From a virus, in the IMG/VR virus record IMGVR_UViG_3300044609_000155, positions 1 to 43,560 of that record: a DNA stretch of 43,560 bases. One strand, given 5' to 3'. The notes below the pieces were generated by a model that was not told where the DNA came from, did no database searches, and was given only the letters and a program-made list of their open reading frames with translations. Both the position numbers and the translations under genes were made by a program. Below, piece by piece: positions 32,245 to 39,979 of this stretch. Numbering within the stretch: the first letter of the stretch is position 1; each line of letters opens with the position of its first letter.

Positions 32245-32392
32245 GCCTCAAGACTACGGATACCCTCAGTATCTTGATGAATATAACGACCCATCATACG
32301 GGCTCCCGCTGAAGCGACCCAACCCTCCGACTCCTCAAGCAGTAACCAAAGCACAATTCGTTGATAAGACGTTTGTGTGGAAGCCTCAATGA
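32216..32392 (+). CDS. Small Pro/Tyr-rich protein (58 aa)
   Basis: ATG 32216 (MGSIPPLISKPQDYGYPQYL) overlaps the helicase end; an earlier ATG at 32198 is possible. It is rich in Pro, Tyr and Asp and probably unstructured, ending FVDKTFVWKPQ. Its stop overlaps the DNA polymerase exonuclease start (ATGA). Unknown function. Confidence 0.65.
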   Translation: MGSIPPLISKPQDYGYPQYLDEYNDPSYGLPLKRPNPPTPQAVTKAQFVDKTFVWKPQ

Positions 32393-32907
32393 ATCTGATC
32401 TTCGACATCGAAACAAACGGTCTTTACGATGATGTTACCGAGATCCACTGTATTGGTATCTACGATCTCAACAGTGAACAGATGTTGGTCTTCAATGATG
32501 AAGGTACTGAGCAACCAATCACAAAAGGGATTCAGCTTCTTGAAGATGCGTGCACCATTATTGGGCACAACATCATCGGGTACGACCTACCAGTAATAAA
32601 GAAGCTGTATCCCTGGTTCACGCCAAAGGGTACAGCGCTTGATACTTTCCTGCTAAGCCGCTTGTATCACGCTGACATTCTGGAGATCGACAAAAAGCAA
32701 AAATGGGTTCACATGCCAATACAGCACTATGGTCGACACTCTCTGGAATCCTACGGTTATCGCCTAGGCGAATACAAAGGGACCTTTGGTAAGACAGCTG
32801 ACTGGAAGGAATGGTCACAAGAGATGCAGGATTACTGCTTACAAGATGTCAACGTTACAAGAAAGCTTTGGAAAGACTTCCACAAATACCTGACTGGATC
32901 CAACTAG
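32389..32907 (+). CDS. DNA polymerase, 3'-5' exonuclease part (gp5 N-terminal)
   Basis: The 172-aa product begins MNLIFDIETNGLYDD (ExoI motif DIET), then HNIIGYDLPVIKKLYP (ExoII) and MQDYCLQDVNVTRKLWKDF (ExoIII). This is the proofreading domain of a T7-type family A polymerase. The frame stops at TAG 32905, while homology continues in the -1 frame from PDWIQLEHRVAQ onward. A joined protein would be about 580 residues, normal for cyanopodoviral gp5. Whether two proteins, a frameshift product or a sequence error is undecided. Confidence 0.88.
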   Translation: MNLIFDIETNGLYDDVTEIHCIGIYDLNSEQMLVFNDEGTEQPITKGIQLLEDACTIIGHNIIGYDLPVIKKLYPWFTPKGTALDTFLLSRLYHADILEIDKKQKWVHMPIQHYGRHSLESYGYRLGEYKGTFGKTADWKEWSQEMQDYCLQDVNVTRKLWKDFHKYLTGSN

Positions 32908-34136
32908 AGCACAGGGTTGCTCAGATTCTTACCGATCAACAACTACATGGATGGTACTTTGATGAGCCTTCTGCATGGGAACTTGAATCAACTCTCCGAA
33001 GAGAGCTTGAGGAAATTAGTCAGGTACTACGAAACAGGTTTCCTTACGTACTCGGATCGGAATTTACTCCTAAACGAGATCTCCGGACACAGGGATACGT
33101 CGGGGGAGCAACTTTCTCTCGACTAAAGGATCTCAATCCAACAAGCCGTGATCACATTGCGTGGATCATGAAGACGTACTACAAATGGAACCCAACTGAA
33201 TTCACTGACAAGGGGAAACCAGTCATTGACGAAGTAGTTCTCAAAGACATCGGAACAGAGGTTGCTCTGCAGTTCTTCCGGTGCTTGGAGCTGACAAAGT
33301 TCCTTGGCATGTTGTCTGAAGGAGTGAATGCATGGCTGAAGCTAGTACGCAACAACCGAATACATCACCACTGTTCAGTGGCTACTATCACACATAGATG
33401 TGCACATCGTAAACCAAATTTGGGTCAAGTTCCAGTTGAACCTGAATTTAGGAAGCTATTCCGCGCTAGCCCTGGTTATGTCATGGTTGGTGCTGATCTA
33501 GCAGGCATCGAGCTAAGAATGCTAGCCCACTATTTGGCTAGACATGATGGGGGCCGCTACGGAGACGTACTTCTCAATGGCGACATACATCAAGAGAATG
33601 CCAACAAGATAGGTATCTCCAGAAAGCTAGTCAAGACCGTTACTTATGCGTTCCTTTATGGTGCTGGCGATCAAAAGATTGGGCTATCATATGATGCCCA
33701 GCTTCCCCCGAACAAGGCAAAGAAAAAGGGTAAGGAAATTAGGCAGGCCTACATGGATGCTATTCCTGGTCTTGAGAAACTTGTTAATGCTACTAAGACA
33801 GCTGCAGAAAGAGGTTACATACGCAGCATCGACGGTAGGCATATCAGCTGTAACTCGCCACATAAGGCATTGAATATGCTCCTGCAGTCAAGTGCAGGTG
33901 TTATAGCAAAACGGTGGATGCTGTTAACGCATGAAGCCATTATCAGAGCTGATATTAAAGCTCACCAATTAGCGTTCGTTCATGACGAACTGCAGTTTGA
34001 AACTAAACCTAACTTTATAGATGATCTCAAGTTCGCCCTCCTGTGGGGTGCAGCTGGAGCTGGAGAATATTACAACCTTAGGATCCAGATCGCAGCTGAC
34101 GCCAAGTCAGGAAGAGATTGGTCAGAAGTCCACTAG
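32811..34136 (+). CDS. DNA polymerase, polymerase part (gp5 C-terminal)
   Basis: Open frame with ATG 32811; residues from about 27 (PDWIQLEHRVAQILTDQQLHG) are homologous. Polymerase motifs: A, MVGADLAGIELRMLAHYL; B, RKLVKTVTYAFLYGAGDQKIG; C, AFVHDELQFE. It ends GRDWSEVH with terminal His, like T7 gp5. The first 26 residues are encoded by DNA that also codes for the exonuclease in another frame, so independent initiation here would give an unrelated N-terminal stub. A GGAAGGA stretch abuts the ATG, too close for a normal Shine-Dalgarno. Confidence 0.9.
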   Translation: MVTRDAGLLLTRCQRYKKALERLPQIPDWIQLEHRVAQILTDQQLHGWYFDEPSAWELESTLRRELEEISQVLRNRFPYVLGSEFTPKRDLRTQGYVGGATFSRLKDLNPTSRDHIAWIMKTYYKWNPTEFTDKGKPVIDEVVLKDIGTEVALQFFRCLELTKFLGMLSEGVNAWLKLVRNNRIHHHCSVATITHRCAHRKPNLGQVPVEPEFRKLFRASPGYVMVGADLAGIELRMLAHYLARHDGGRYGDVLLNGDIHQENANKIGISRKLVKTVTYAFLYGAGDQKIGLSYDAQLPPNKAKKKGKEIRQAYMDAIPGLEKLVNATKTAAERGYIRSIDGRHISCNSPHKALNMLLQSSAGVIAKRWMLLTHEAIIRADIKAHQLAFVHDELQFETKPNFIDDLKFALLWGAAGAGEYYNLRIQIAADAKSGRDWSEVH

Positions 34137-34443
34137 CAAGTGTTTTTTGTGTAAGGCCGAATTACCACTTGAAGCCTTTCATAGAAACAAGAATAGGGGA
34201 TGTGGCGTTCAATATGAATGCAAGGAATGCAAGAAGAGGTATGCGAGCGAAAGAAAGAAGTATGTGCTGCCAGAAAATGAGATATGCCATTGCTGTAAAA
34301 GGGCACCAGCAACACACTGGGATCACTGCCACAGTACATGGCAGTTTCGTGGATGGTTGTGTAACCAGTGCAATGCAGGTATTGGTTACCTAAATAACAG
34401 CATAGAAATTCTGAAATCAGCCATTAACTACCTATCCACCTAA
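34021..34443 (+). CDS. Endonuclease VII-like HNH nuclease
   Basis: The conserved part begins near 34124 (STSKCFLCKAELPLEAFHRN) with CxxC pairs, CKECKKRY, CHCCKRAPATHWDHCH and FRGWLCNQCNAGIGYL, the endonuclease VII (His-Me finger) signature with its zinc ligands. T4 gp49 resolves Holliday junctions; phage relatives are often free-standing homing endonucleases. No ATG lies near the domain; ATG 34021 (or GTG 34048) lies inside the polymerase gene in another frame and would add about 35 unrelated residues. So the true start, or a shift from the polymerase frame, is open. Confidence 0.8.
   Translation: MISSSPSCGVQLELENITTLGSRSQLTPSQEEIGQKSTSKCFLCKAELPLEAFHRNKNRGCGVQYECKECKKRYASERKKYVLPENEICHCCKRAPATHWDHCHSTWQFRGWLCNQCNAGIGYLNNSIEILKSAINYLST
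34430..34439 (+). promoter_or_regulatory. ACCTATCCAC motif, copy 9
   Basis: ACCTATCCACCTAAGCACAC overlaps the stop of the endonuclease VII-like gene and precedes the next ATG by 10 bases. Last copy seen; none was noticed in the capsid-tail half of the genome. Confidence 0.5.
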
Positions 34444-34449
34444 GCACAC

Positions 34450-34587
34450 ATGGCAACCAAATCCAAAACATCTCTTGGTCGAGTTGAGTTTCAATCTCGT
34501 GCCAAGTTCAAACACACCCGCCAAGGCAATGGAACTCGATCACTCCCCAAAGGAACAAAGAAGCTCCGTAGGGGGCAAGGTAAATGA
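34450..34587 (+). CDS. Small very basic protein (45 aa)
   Basis: MATKSKTSLGRVEFQSRAKF then KHTRQGNGTRSLPKGTKKLR and RGQGK. Its stop overlaps the gp6-like start. Basic proteins with VEFQxxAKxKHTRQGNG occur between polymerase and exonuclease genes in cyanopodoviruses (from memory). Likely nucleic-acid binding from charge; role unknown. Confidence 0.75.
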   Translation: MATKSKTSLGRVEFQSRAKFKHTRQGNGTRSLPKGTKKLRRGQGK

Positions 34588-35351
34588 GTCTGCTGATTGA
34601 TGCTGATTTCATTGTCTACAAATGCTGCGCTGCCAGCGAAACAGAGATCGACTTCGGAGACGATCTCATCGTCGTCACTTCCAAGTTCACCGAAGCATAC
34701 GAGTACGTCGAACGTGAACTCTATAACATCGCCAACGACCTTGGATGTTTCGATGAGTCTATTCTGTTTTTTTCTGATTCTGTCAACTTTCGTAAATCTA
34801 TTGATCCAGCGTATAAAGGACATCGAAACAGAAAGAAACCGTGTGGTTACAAAAGGGTCATCAATAAACTCAAGGAAGACTATCACGTTGTTGTGATGCC
34901 GAGTCTTGAAGCGGATGATGCTCTTGGCATCTATGCAACAAAAGAGTCCGGTCACATCATCTGCAGTCCTGACAAAGACATGCGGCAGATTCCTGGTGAC
35001 CTGTACGACCTGACTAACGAAGTCGTCACAATCACCAAAGAAGAAGGTGACCGCTGGCATCTGATCCAGACAATGGCTGGTGATCAAACAGACGGTTATG
35101 GCGGAGTACCAAGTATCGGAATCAAGAGAGCGGACGCTTTACTGACTGAGAAAGGTGCAACATGGAATACCGTTCTGGAGACCTTCCTGGAAAAGGGTCT
35201 CACTGAAGACGAAGCATTGATGAATGCACGTCTAGCAAAGATCCTACAAGTGGAAGATTATGATTTCACCAATCAAGAACCAAGACTTTGGTCTCCCATC
35301 TCCGATAGTCGAAATGACGATGGAGCAACAGTTCAAGCTGAAGCAGATTGA
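34584..35351 (+). CDS. 5'-3' exonuclease (gp6-like, FEN family)
   Basis: The 255-aa product starts MSLLIDADFIVYKCCAASE, with the first metal Asp cluster, then RKSIDPAYKGHRNRKKPCGY, VVVMPSLEADDALGIYAT and IICSPDKDMRQIPGDLYD, with the second Asp cluster and AGDQTDGYGGVPSIGIKRA (helix-hairpin-helix). It is of the T7 gp6 type, removes RNA primers and degrades host DNA. Overlaps the downstream small gene by about 90 bases. Confidence 0.93.
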   Translation: MSLLIDADFIVYKCCAASETEIDFGDDLIVVTSKFTEAYEYVERELYNIANDLGCFDESILFFSDSVNFRKSIDPAYKGHRNRKKPCGYKRVINKLKEDYHVVVMPSLEADDALGIYATKESGHIICSPDKDMRQIPGDLYDLTNEVVTITKEEGDRWHLIQTMAGDQTDGYGGVPSIGIKRADALLTEKGATWNTVLETFLEKGLTEDEALMNARLAKILQVEDYDFTNQEPRLWSPISDSRNDDGATVQAEAD

Positions 35352-35547
35352 AAATGCATTACGTGATCCAGAAACAAAACTGGAGGATGTAATCACTATC
35401 TTCTTGGCTCTACAGCATCAGAACTTTGTACTGAGTAACTCACTTTCTAACTTAGTCAAAAAATGGCCGACTCCAACACCACAGGTCCAAGCTACTACAG
35501 GCGAGGATCAATACAAGTTTGGGACTTCATCCGAGACCAAGGATTGA
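35260..35547 (+). CDS. Small hypothetical protein (95 aa or shorter)
   Basis: ATG 35260 gives MISPIKNQDFGLPSPIVEMT; later starts at 35314 or 35320 (MEQQFKLKQIENALRDPETK) are also reasonable and reduce the overlap with the exonuclease gene. The body is helical (LEDVITIFLALQHQNFVLSN). The C-terminus overlaps the DUF3310-like gene. No function assigned. Confidence 0.65.
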   Translation: MISPIKNQDFGLPSPIVEMTMEQQFKLKQIENALRDPETKLEDVITIFLALQHQNFVLSNSLSNLVKKWPTPTPQVQATTGEDQYKFGTSSETKD

Positions 35548-35762
35548 GCTTCCATCTTGGCAATGCAATTAAGTACATCTGCCGTGCTGGATATAAAGAC
35601 AGCAAGATTTCCGATTTAACCAAAGCCATCCACTATCTACAGAATGAACTCGAAAACGAAATCTTTCATCAGCGACCAAGCAAAGGAATTCCGGAAAAGT
35701 TTCCAGGTCAGGAACAGTACGAGTCCAGCTTCACGGACTATGCAGCGGAATTTGATCGTTGA
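35463..35762 (+). CDS. DUF3310-like nucleotide-metabolism-region protein
   Basis: The 99-aa product has YYRRGSIQVWDFIRDQGLSF and HLGNAIKYICRAGYKDSKIS then LTKAIHYLQNEL, the DUF3310 pattern. Members are common in phages near replication and MazG genes; biochemical function is not established to my knowledge. Overlaps both neighbours, so translation is likely coupled. Confidence 0.88.
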   Translation: MADSNTTGPSYYRRGSIQVWDFIRDQGLSFHLGNAIKYICRAGYKDSKISDLTKAIHYLQNELENEIFHQRPSKGIPEKFPGQEQYESSFTDYAAEFDR

Positions 35763-36033
35763 GGAGTTCAAAGAGTTCCTTGATGCAGAAAATCAGTTGA
35801 TCATGGGTCTTCGGATCAATGCAGCTGATTGCTTGAAAGAACTGGCTGACATGGTGTATGTCGCATACCAGTATGCCGAGAACCTGAATTGGGATCTTGA
35901 TGAAGCTCTCAATCGTGTTCACCAAAGCAACATGAGCAAGCTTGGTGAAGACGGGCAACCCATCCGTCGTGAAGACGGCAAGGTTCTGAAAGGACCGAAC
36001 TATCAACCCCCTAACCTTACTGATCTTGTTTGA
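35644..36033 (+). CDS. MazG-like nucleotide pyrophosphohydrolase
   Basis: The 129-aa product has the all-alpha NTP-PPase motifs VEEFKEFLDA (ExxE) and CLKELADMVYVAYQYAENLN (ExxD), then WDLDEALNRVHQSNMSKLGE and EDGKVLKGPNYQPPNL. It hydrolyses NTPs or related nucleotides; cyanophage MazG proteins were proposed to tune host nucleotide alarmones or supply dNMPs, though this is debated. It directly precedes the ribonucleotide reductase genes. Confidence 0.9.
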   Translation: MNSKTKSFISDQAKEFRKSFQVRNSTSPASRTMQRNLIVEEFKEFLDAENQLIMGLRINAADCLKELADMVYVAYQYAENLNWDLDEALNRVHQSNMSKLGEDGQPIRREDGKVLKGPNYQPPNLTDLV

Positions 36034-36034
36034 T

Positions 36035-37435
36035 ATGTCTACCACCACCAAAGAACTCATTGCCCGTACTGGGCGAGTGCAATCCTGGATTGACGATCCC
36101 ACCTCACGACTTCCTGTTTCTTGCACCGTGTTCGTGGTGGAAGACACAATGGAAGGTCCTAATGGAATCGAAGCATCCTGGCGTTTTGTTTCCCACGCTC
36201 TCCGCTACGGAGCTGGCGTGGCTGTCCATTTATCCAAGCTCCGACCCAAAGGCGCTGAAAATGGCAAGGGACTTGTGGCTAGCGGTCCAGTATCCTTTGG
36301 AAAGATCTACTCCACCCTCAACGAAATCCTGAGGCGTGGTGGTGTTTACAAGAATGGAGCTGTTGTATGTCATCTGGATCTTAACCATCCTGATGTGCTT
36401 GAGTTTATTACTGCTAGTCGTAGTGAGCTGCCTTGGGTTAAGCGCTGTGTCAACATTAACGACCACTGGTGGGAACAAGCGACTGAGAACACCAAAGCAG
36501 CGCTCCTAGATGGAATCCGCAAAGGAGACATCTGGCTCAACAAAACAAAGGTAGATAAGAATGGAAATCGAATCCGGGGTAACGTATGCCTGGAAGTCTA
36601 TCTCCCAAGCAGGGGCACCTGTTTACTTCAACATGTCAACCTCGGCGGATGCGAACTCGATGACATTCAAGGTGCATTTGTCAACGGAATGTCCGAACTG
36701 TGTGCACTACACGGCAAGACAAATGTTGGAGAAAGCGGAGAATACCTCCCTTCAGAGACAGATCGCCAAGTCGGTCTCGGAATGCTGGGACTTGCCAACC
36801 TTCTGAGGCGATACGGTGTTACGTACAAAGCCTTTGGTGAAGCACTTGAAAAGCTGAACGCTGGACAAGACTTCCGCAACTACGACTACACACCAGCTAT
36901 CAGTCTTGCAAAGGAGCTGCAAGCTGGTATCAAAGCTGCGGCTGAGGTGGCCAAGGCAAACAACATGGACCGCGCCTTCGCCATCGCTCCTACTGCCTCG
37001 TGCAGCTACCGCTACACCGATCTTGATGGGTACACCACCTGTCCTGAGATCGCTCCTCCTATTGCCCGCCAAGTTGACCGCGACAGCGGTACGTTTGGTG
37101 TCCAGAGCTTCGACTACGGTCCTGTTGAGATCGCGTCAGATGTTGGCTGGGAAGACTACTTTGCTGTAGCAAATGGCATCGTGAAGATGCTTGATAAGAC
37201 AGGCCTCCTGCATGGTTATTCATTCAACTCTTGGAGTGACGTGATTACCTATGACGAAGCCTTCATTGAAGAGTGGCTTGCATCTCCGCAAACCTCCCTT
37301 TACTACTCGCTTCAAGTAATGGGAGACACACAAGATAAGTCGAGTGCCTACGCTGCACTGGATGAATCTGAAGTCGATGATTACCTGGATGCGCTTCTAA
37401 ATGATCCCGTACCTGACTGTAATTGTGGAGAGTAA
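36035..37435 (+). CDS. Class I ribonucleotide reductase, alpha subunit (cyanophage type)
   Basis: ATG 36035 (MSTTTKELIARTGRVQSWID) follows the MazG stop by one base. The 466-aa protein is short for an alpha subunit but has SELPWVKRCVNINDHWWEQA, NVCLEVYLPSRGTCLLQHVN, LGGCELDDIQGAFVNGMSEL and IAPTASCSYRYTDLDGYTTC (substrate and catalytic core), and C-terminal Cys462 and Cys464 (PDCNCGE) as the redox pair. It reduces ribonucleotides to deoxyribonucleotides with the beta subunit encoded next. Proteins of this type were first annotated as class II and later shown to be class I. Confidence 0.9.
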   Translation: MSTTTKELIARTGRVQSWIDDPTSRLPVSCTVFVVEDTMEGPNGIEASWRFVSHALRYGAGVAVHLSKLRPKGAENGKGLVASGPVSFGKIYSTLNEILRRGGVYKNGAVVCHLDLNHPDVLEFITASRSELPWVKRCVNINDHWWEQATENTKAALLDGIRKGDIWLNKTKVDKNGNRIRGNVCLEVYLPSRGTCLLQHVNLGGCELDDIQGAFVNGMSELCALHGKTNVGESGEYLPSETDRQVGLGMLGLANLLRRYGVTYKAFGEALEKLNAGQDFRNYDYTPAISLAKELQAGIKAAAEVAKANNMDRAFAIAPTASCSYRYTDLDGYTTCPEIAPPIARQVDRDSGTFGVQSFDYGPVEIASDVGWEDYFAVANGIVKMLDKTGLLHGYSFNSWSDVITYDEAFIEEWLASPQTSLYYSLQVMGDTQDKSSAYAALDESEVDDYLDALLNDPVPDCNCGE

Positions 37436-38148
37436 TGAACCCCTATCAGAAACTATTTAATCGAAAGAGGAAGTGGTCTCCTGTTCAGACCACAGCCGGT
37501 GCTGTAAAGGAGGGCTCGGAGGAAACTATCTTCCGGGCTCTTGCCCTGCGGCACATGGAACTCCCCGTTGGGGATTTTATTAAAGATGCACTAACTAATG
37601 AAGTTCCGGCACTTTCGCACGACTTACTGCTGTCCAATATCCGGGACGAAGAAAACCACGACTTGGCTCTCGGCTACATCGCAAACGCTTACGGCGTTGA
37701 CGAGAAAGCTGAAGCCGAAGCAATGCGCCTCCGGGATGCTTGGGTCTCGCATCCTGATCACACTATCCTCAAAGCGATGGTTGCCGAGCGTGCAATTTTC
37801 TTCGTACTACTCCCATTCTTCCGGTTTAATGGTGACGCTGGAATGCGAACAGTAAGTGCTGACATCTCACGTGATGAGCAAGTACATGTTGCAACGAATA
37901 GCTTGGTATGTCGTGAGCTTAGCCTCACTGTGTCTCCTTCTTTGGATAAGCTCCGGAAGGCAACCATCAATTGGGTAATGCAGCCGCTAAAGCGGTCCGA
38001 AAATAAGTACCTAGACAAACAATTCTGGTTGGATCAAAGCGACAGTCTGATGTATGCAGGCAAAGCTGAAGGTCTAATCGAAACACAACGTGCTCGGATG
38101 CCTGCATTCTTTGAGCACGCCAATCCTAATCTACCCCAATACGCCTAA
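37435..38148 (+). CDS. Class I ribonucleotide reductase, beta subunit
   Basis: ATG 37435 (MNPYQKLFNRKRKWSPVQTT) overlaps the alpha stop. The 237-aa ferritin-like protein carries metal-ligand motifs EETIFRALALRHME, RDEENHDLALGY (Glu72-x-x-His75), MVAERAIFF (Glu118) and ISRDEQVHVA (Glu148-x-x-His151). At the position four residues after the first His, where Tyr122 of E. coli NrdB sits, it has Leu79. So a classical tyrosyl radical is unlikely. It generates the radical that starts nucleotide reduction in alpha. Confidence 0.88.
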   Translation: MNPYQKLFNRKRKWSPVQTTAGAVKEGSEETIFRALALRHMELPVGDFIKDALTNEVPALSHDLLLSNIRDEENHDLALGYIANAYGVDEKAEAEAMRLRDAWVSHPDHTILKAMVAERAIFFVLLPFFRFNGDAGMRTVSADISRDEQVHVATNSLVCRELSLTVSPSLDKLRKATINWVMQPLKRSENKYLDKQFWLDQSDSLMYAGKAEGLIETQRARMPAFFEHANPNLPQYA

Positions 38149-38179
38149 CCACCCGTGACAACACACACCGAACAGATTC

Positions 38180-39088
38180 ATGGCAAAGCAAAAGAAACCG
38201 CAGCAGAAGACCGAAGAGCGTCGTAGTAAGCCAATCCCAAAGGCTGCTGAACGTGTAGTGTCTCGGGCCACAAAAGATGGCAATGTAACCAAAACTGAGA
38301 GGCGTGACATTCGTCAGGCTGTTCGGGGCTCAGGTGGCACAAAAGCTCAAGCCAAGGCCACCGTTAAGTCTGCCAAGACTACAAGCAACAATAGCTATAG
38401 CAATAATGCGATTGGCCAGTACGCACGCACTGCAGATATGTATGGCATGGGTACTGCAGATCAAGGTGTCTTTAGTGGTGCATCCTGGAACCAGGCAAAG
38501 GCTGCAGGTTATACGGACCAGCAAATCCGAGACTACTTGTCAGGTGGTAACACTGGACTGATGATTGGTAACCGTGTCCAGGAAGTGTTGAACAACTACG
38601 ACAACATGGCAAGCCCTGCACCTGATATGCCCGCAGGATATGATCCACGAGGTGAGGGAAGAGAGATCGCGCCTAGCACAGCATCGCGGCCCGATGTATT
38701 CTTCTCACCTGTGAACATGGAGGGCATCAATAATATGTGGGGCAATCCAATGGGCAACGGTGTAATGACGAGTTCGGTCGTTGGTGATGGTAAGAACTGG
38801 CAAGATCCTGCTAATGCTGCAGAGCTTGCACGCTACCGCACACCAGAGATGATTATGAATGGATTGAATGGTGCATACGCTATGTCAACTGCCAATCCCA
38901 ACCTGGCCCAAAACATGGCAGCATTTGTCGATAGTGGGCACCGTGAGTCGCTATTGACTGGAAAGACGCCATCAGCCAATCCACAAGGTTGGAATGAGCT
39001 GTATCCGGCAGCAATGGGTACTGCGTCTACGCCCTGGTCTCAAGCATATGCTAACCAGCTTTCGTATAAGTCGCCTTGGATGAAGTGA
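38180..39088 (+). CDS. Putative virion protein with basic N-terminus
   Basis: The 302-aa product has a Lys/Arg-rich N-terminus (MAKQKKPQQKTEERRSKPIP), then TKTERRDIRQAVRGSGGTKAQ, and a Gly/Asn/Met-rich body (YGMGTADQGVFSGASWNQAK). No domain recognised. It starts the block leading into the portal gene, so a head-assembly or internal role is likely. The last 13 bases overlap the next ORF. Confidence 0.75.
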   Translation: MAKQKKPQQKTEERRSKPIPKAAERVVSRATKDGNVTKTERRDIRQAVRGSGGTKAQAKATVKSAKTTSNNSYSNNAIGQYARTADMYGMGTADQGVFSGASWNQAKAAGYTDQQIRDYLSGGNTGLMIGNRVQEVLNNYDNMASPAPDMPAGYDPRGEGREIAPSTASRPDVFFSPVNMEGINNMWGNPMGNGVMTSSVVGDGKNWQDPANAAELARYRTPEMIMNGLNGAYAMSTANPNLAQNMAAFVDSGHRESLLTGKTPSANPQGWNELYPAAMGTASTPWSQAYANQLSYKSPWMK

Positions 39089-39273
39089 GTCAAGACACCA
39101 TAATGCTCAATTCATTGGAAACGTTCGGCATGACAATGCGTGAACTTATCAATGAGCTTGAAGATAATTATCCATCCTTTATTCCGCATCCGTCCGAAAC
39201 AGACCGAATGATCATGTACAAAGCCGGTCAGCGTTCTGTAGTGGAGTGGATCACAAGTAGACTAGCCGAGTAG
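39076..39273 (+). CDS. Small hypothetical protein (56-65 aa)
   Basis: ATG 39076 overlaps the upstream gene; ATG 39103 (MLNSLETFGMTMRELINELE) avoids overlap and gives the conserved-looking part, ending RMIMYKAGQRSVVEWITSRL. It is acidic and helical. No function known. Confidence 0.65.
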   Translation: MDEVSQDTIMLNSLETFGMTMRELINELEDNYPSFIPHPSETDRMIMYKAGQRSVVEWITSRLAE

Positions 39274-39277
39274 AGTC

Positions 39278-39979
39278 ATGGCAAAGAAAAGGAATGAAAA
39301 CCAAAGGCAACAAGAACAGCGTCAAGAAGTAACACAACTTCTACGTCAAGCTGCTAGCAACGGTAATCTTGGTGGACGCGAGTTCAAAGAGATCCTTGAT
39401 GCTGGTGGTAATGTCAACCGCATTCTTGAGCGGGCTGTAGCAAACAAAGGCTTGACGATTGCGTCTGGCGTGGTGAATGCCTACAACAAAGGCGAGTACT
39501 TTACGCCAAAAGATTATTATAAGTATAGCACTTATAATCAGCCCTTCAACCCGATCATCAATCAGATCAAATCTGCAGGTACTCTTGATCCAAAGAGTGC
39601 CTTATTTATTGGTAGTCGCGGTAGTACAGCAACTGTGCTTCCAAGGGCAATGGGTGCAGGTGGTACAAAGACAAAGGCACCTATCGCTGATCCAATCAGC
39701 AATGATGCTGGCCTTAATCAAGAGCCACTAGGTAGTGACTATGGTGGTGATGTTAGCGACGCTGGTGGCTTTGACACGGGCTTCAATGACGCGACCACAG
39801 ATAACACTGCTGATAACACCAATATGCTTCAGGGTTCAACCCTAGGTGGCGGTGATGGTATGGCTGGCGCTCTTGGTATTAAATCGAAGAAGTCAAGCCG
39901 CAGACAAGCTGGTGTAGCAAGTAAAGGTACATCTCAGCTGAATAGAGATTCATTGAAAATCGCACTTAACTTTGGCTAA
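39278..39979 (+). CDS. Putative virion protein upstream of portal
   Basis: The 233-aa product begins MAKKRNENQRQQEQRQEVTQ, has a helical N-terminal third (LLRQAASNGNLGGREFKEIL), then YFTPKDYYKYSTYNQPFNPI and a Gly/Asp/Thr-rich low-complexity tail ending LNRDSLKIALNFG. Its stop overlaps the portal ATG (TAATG). Position suggests a head or connector component; no family is assigned. Confidence 0.75.
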   Translation: MAKKRNENQRQQEQRQEVTQLLRQAASNGNLGGREFKEILDAGGNVNRILERAVANKGLTIASGVVNAYNKGEYFTPKDYYKYSTYNQPFNPIINQIKSAGTLDPKSALFIGSRGSTATVLPRAMGAGGTKTKAPIADPISNDAGLNQEPLGSDYGGDVSDAGGFDTGFNDATTDNTADNTNMLQGSTLGGGDGMAGALGIKSKKSSRRQAGVASKGTSQLNRDSLKIALNFG

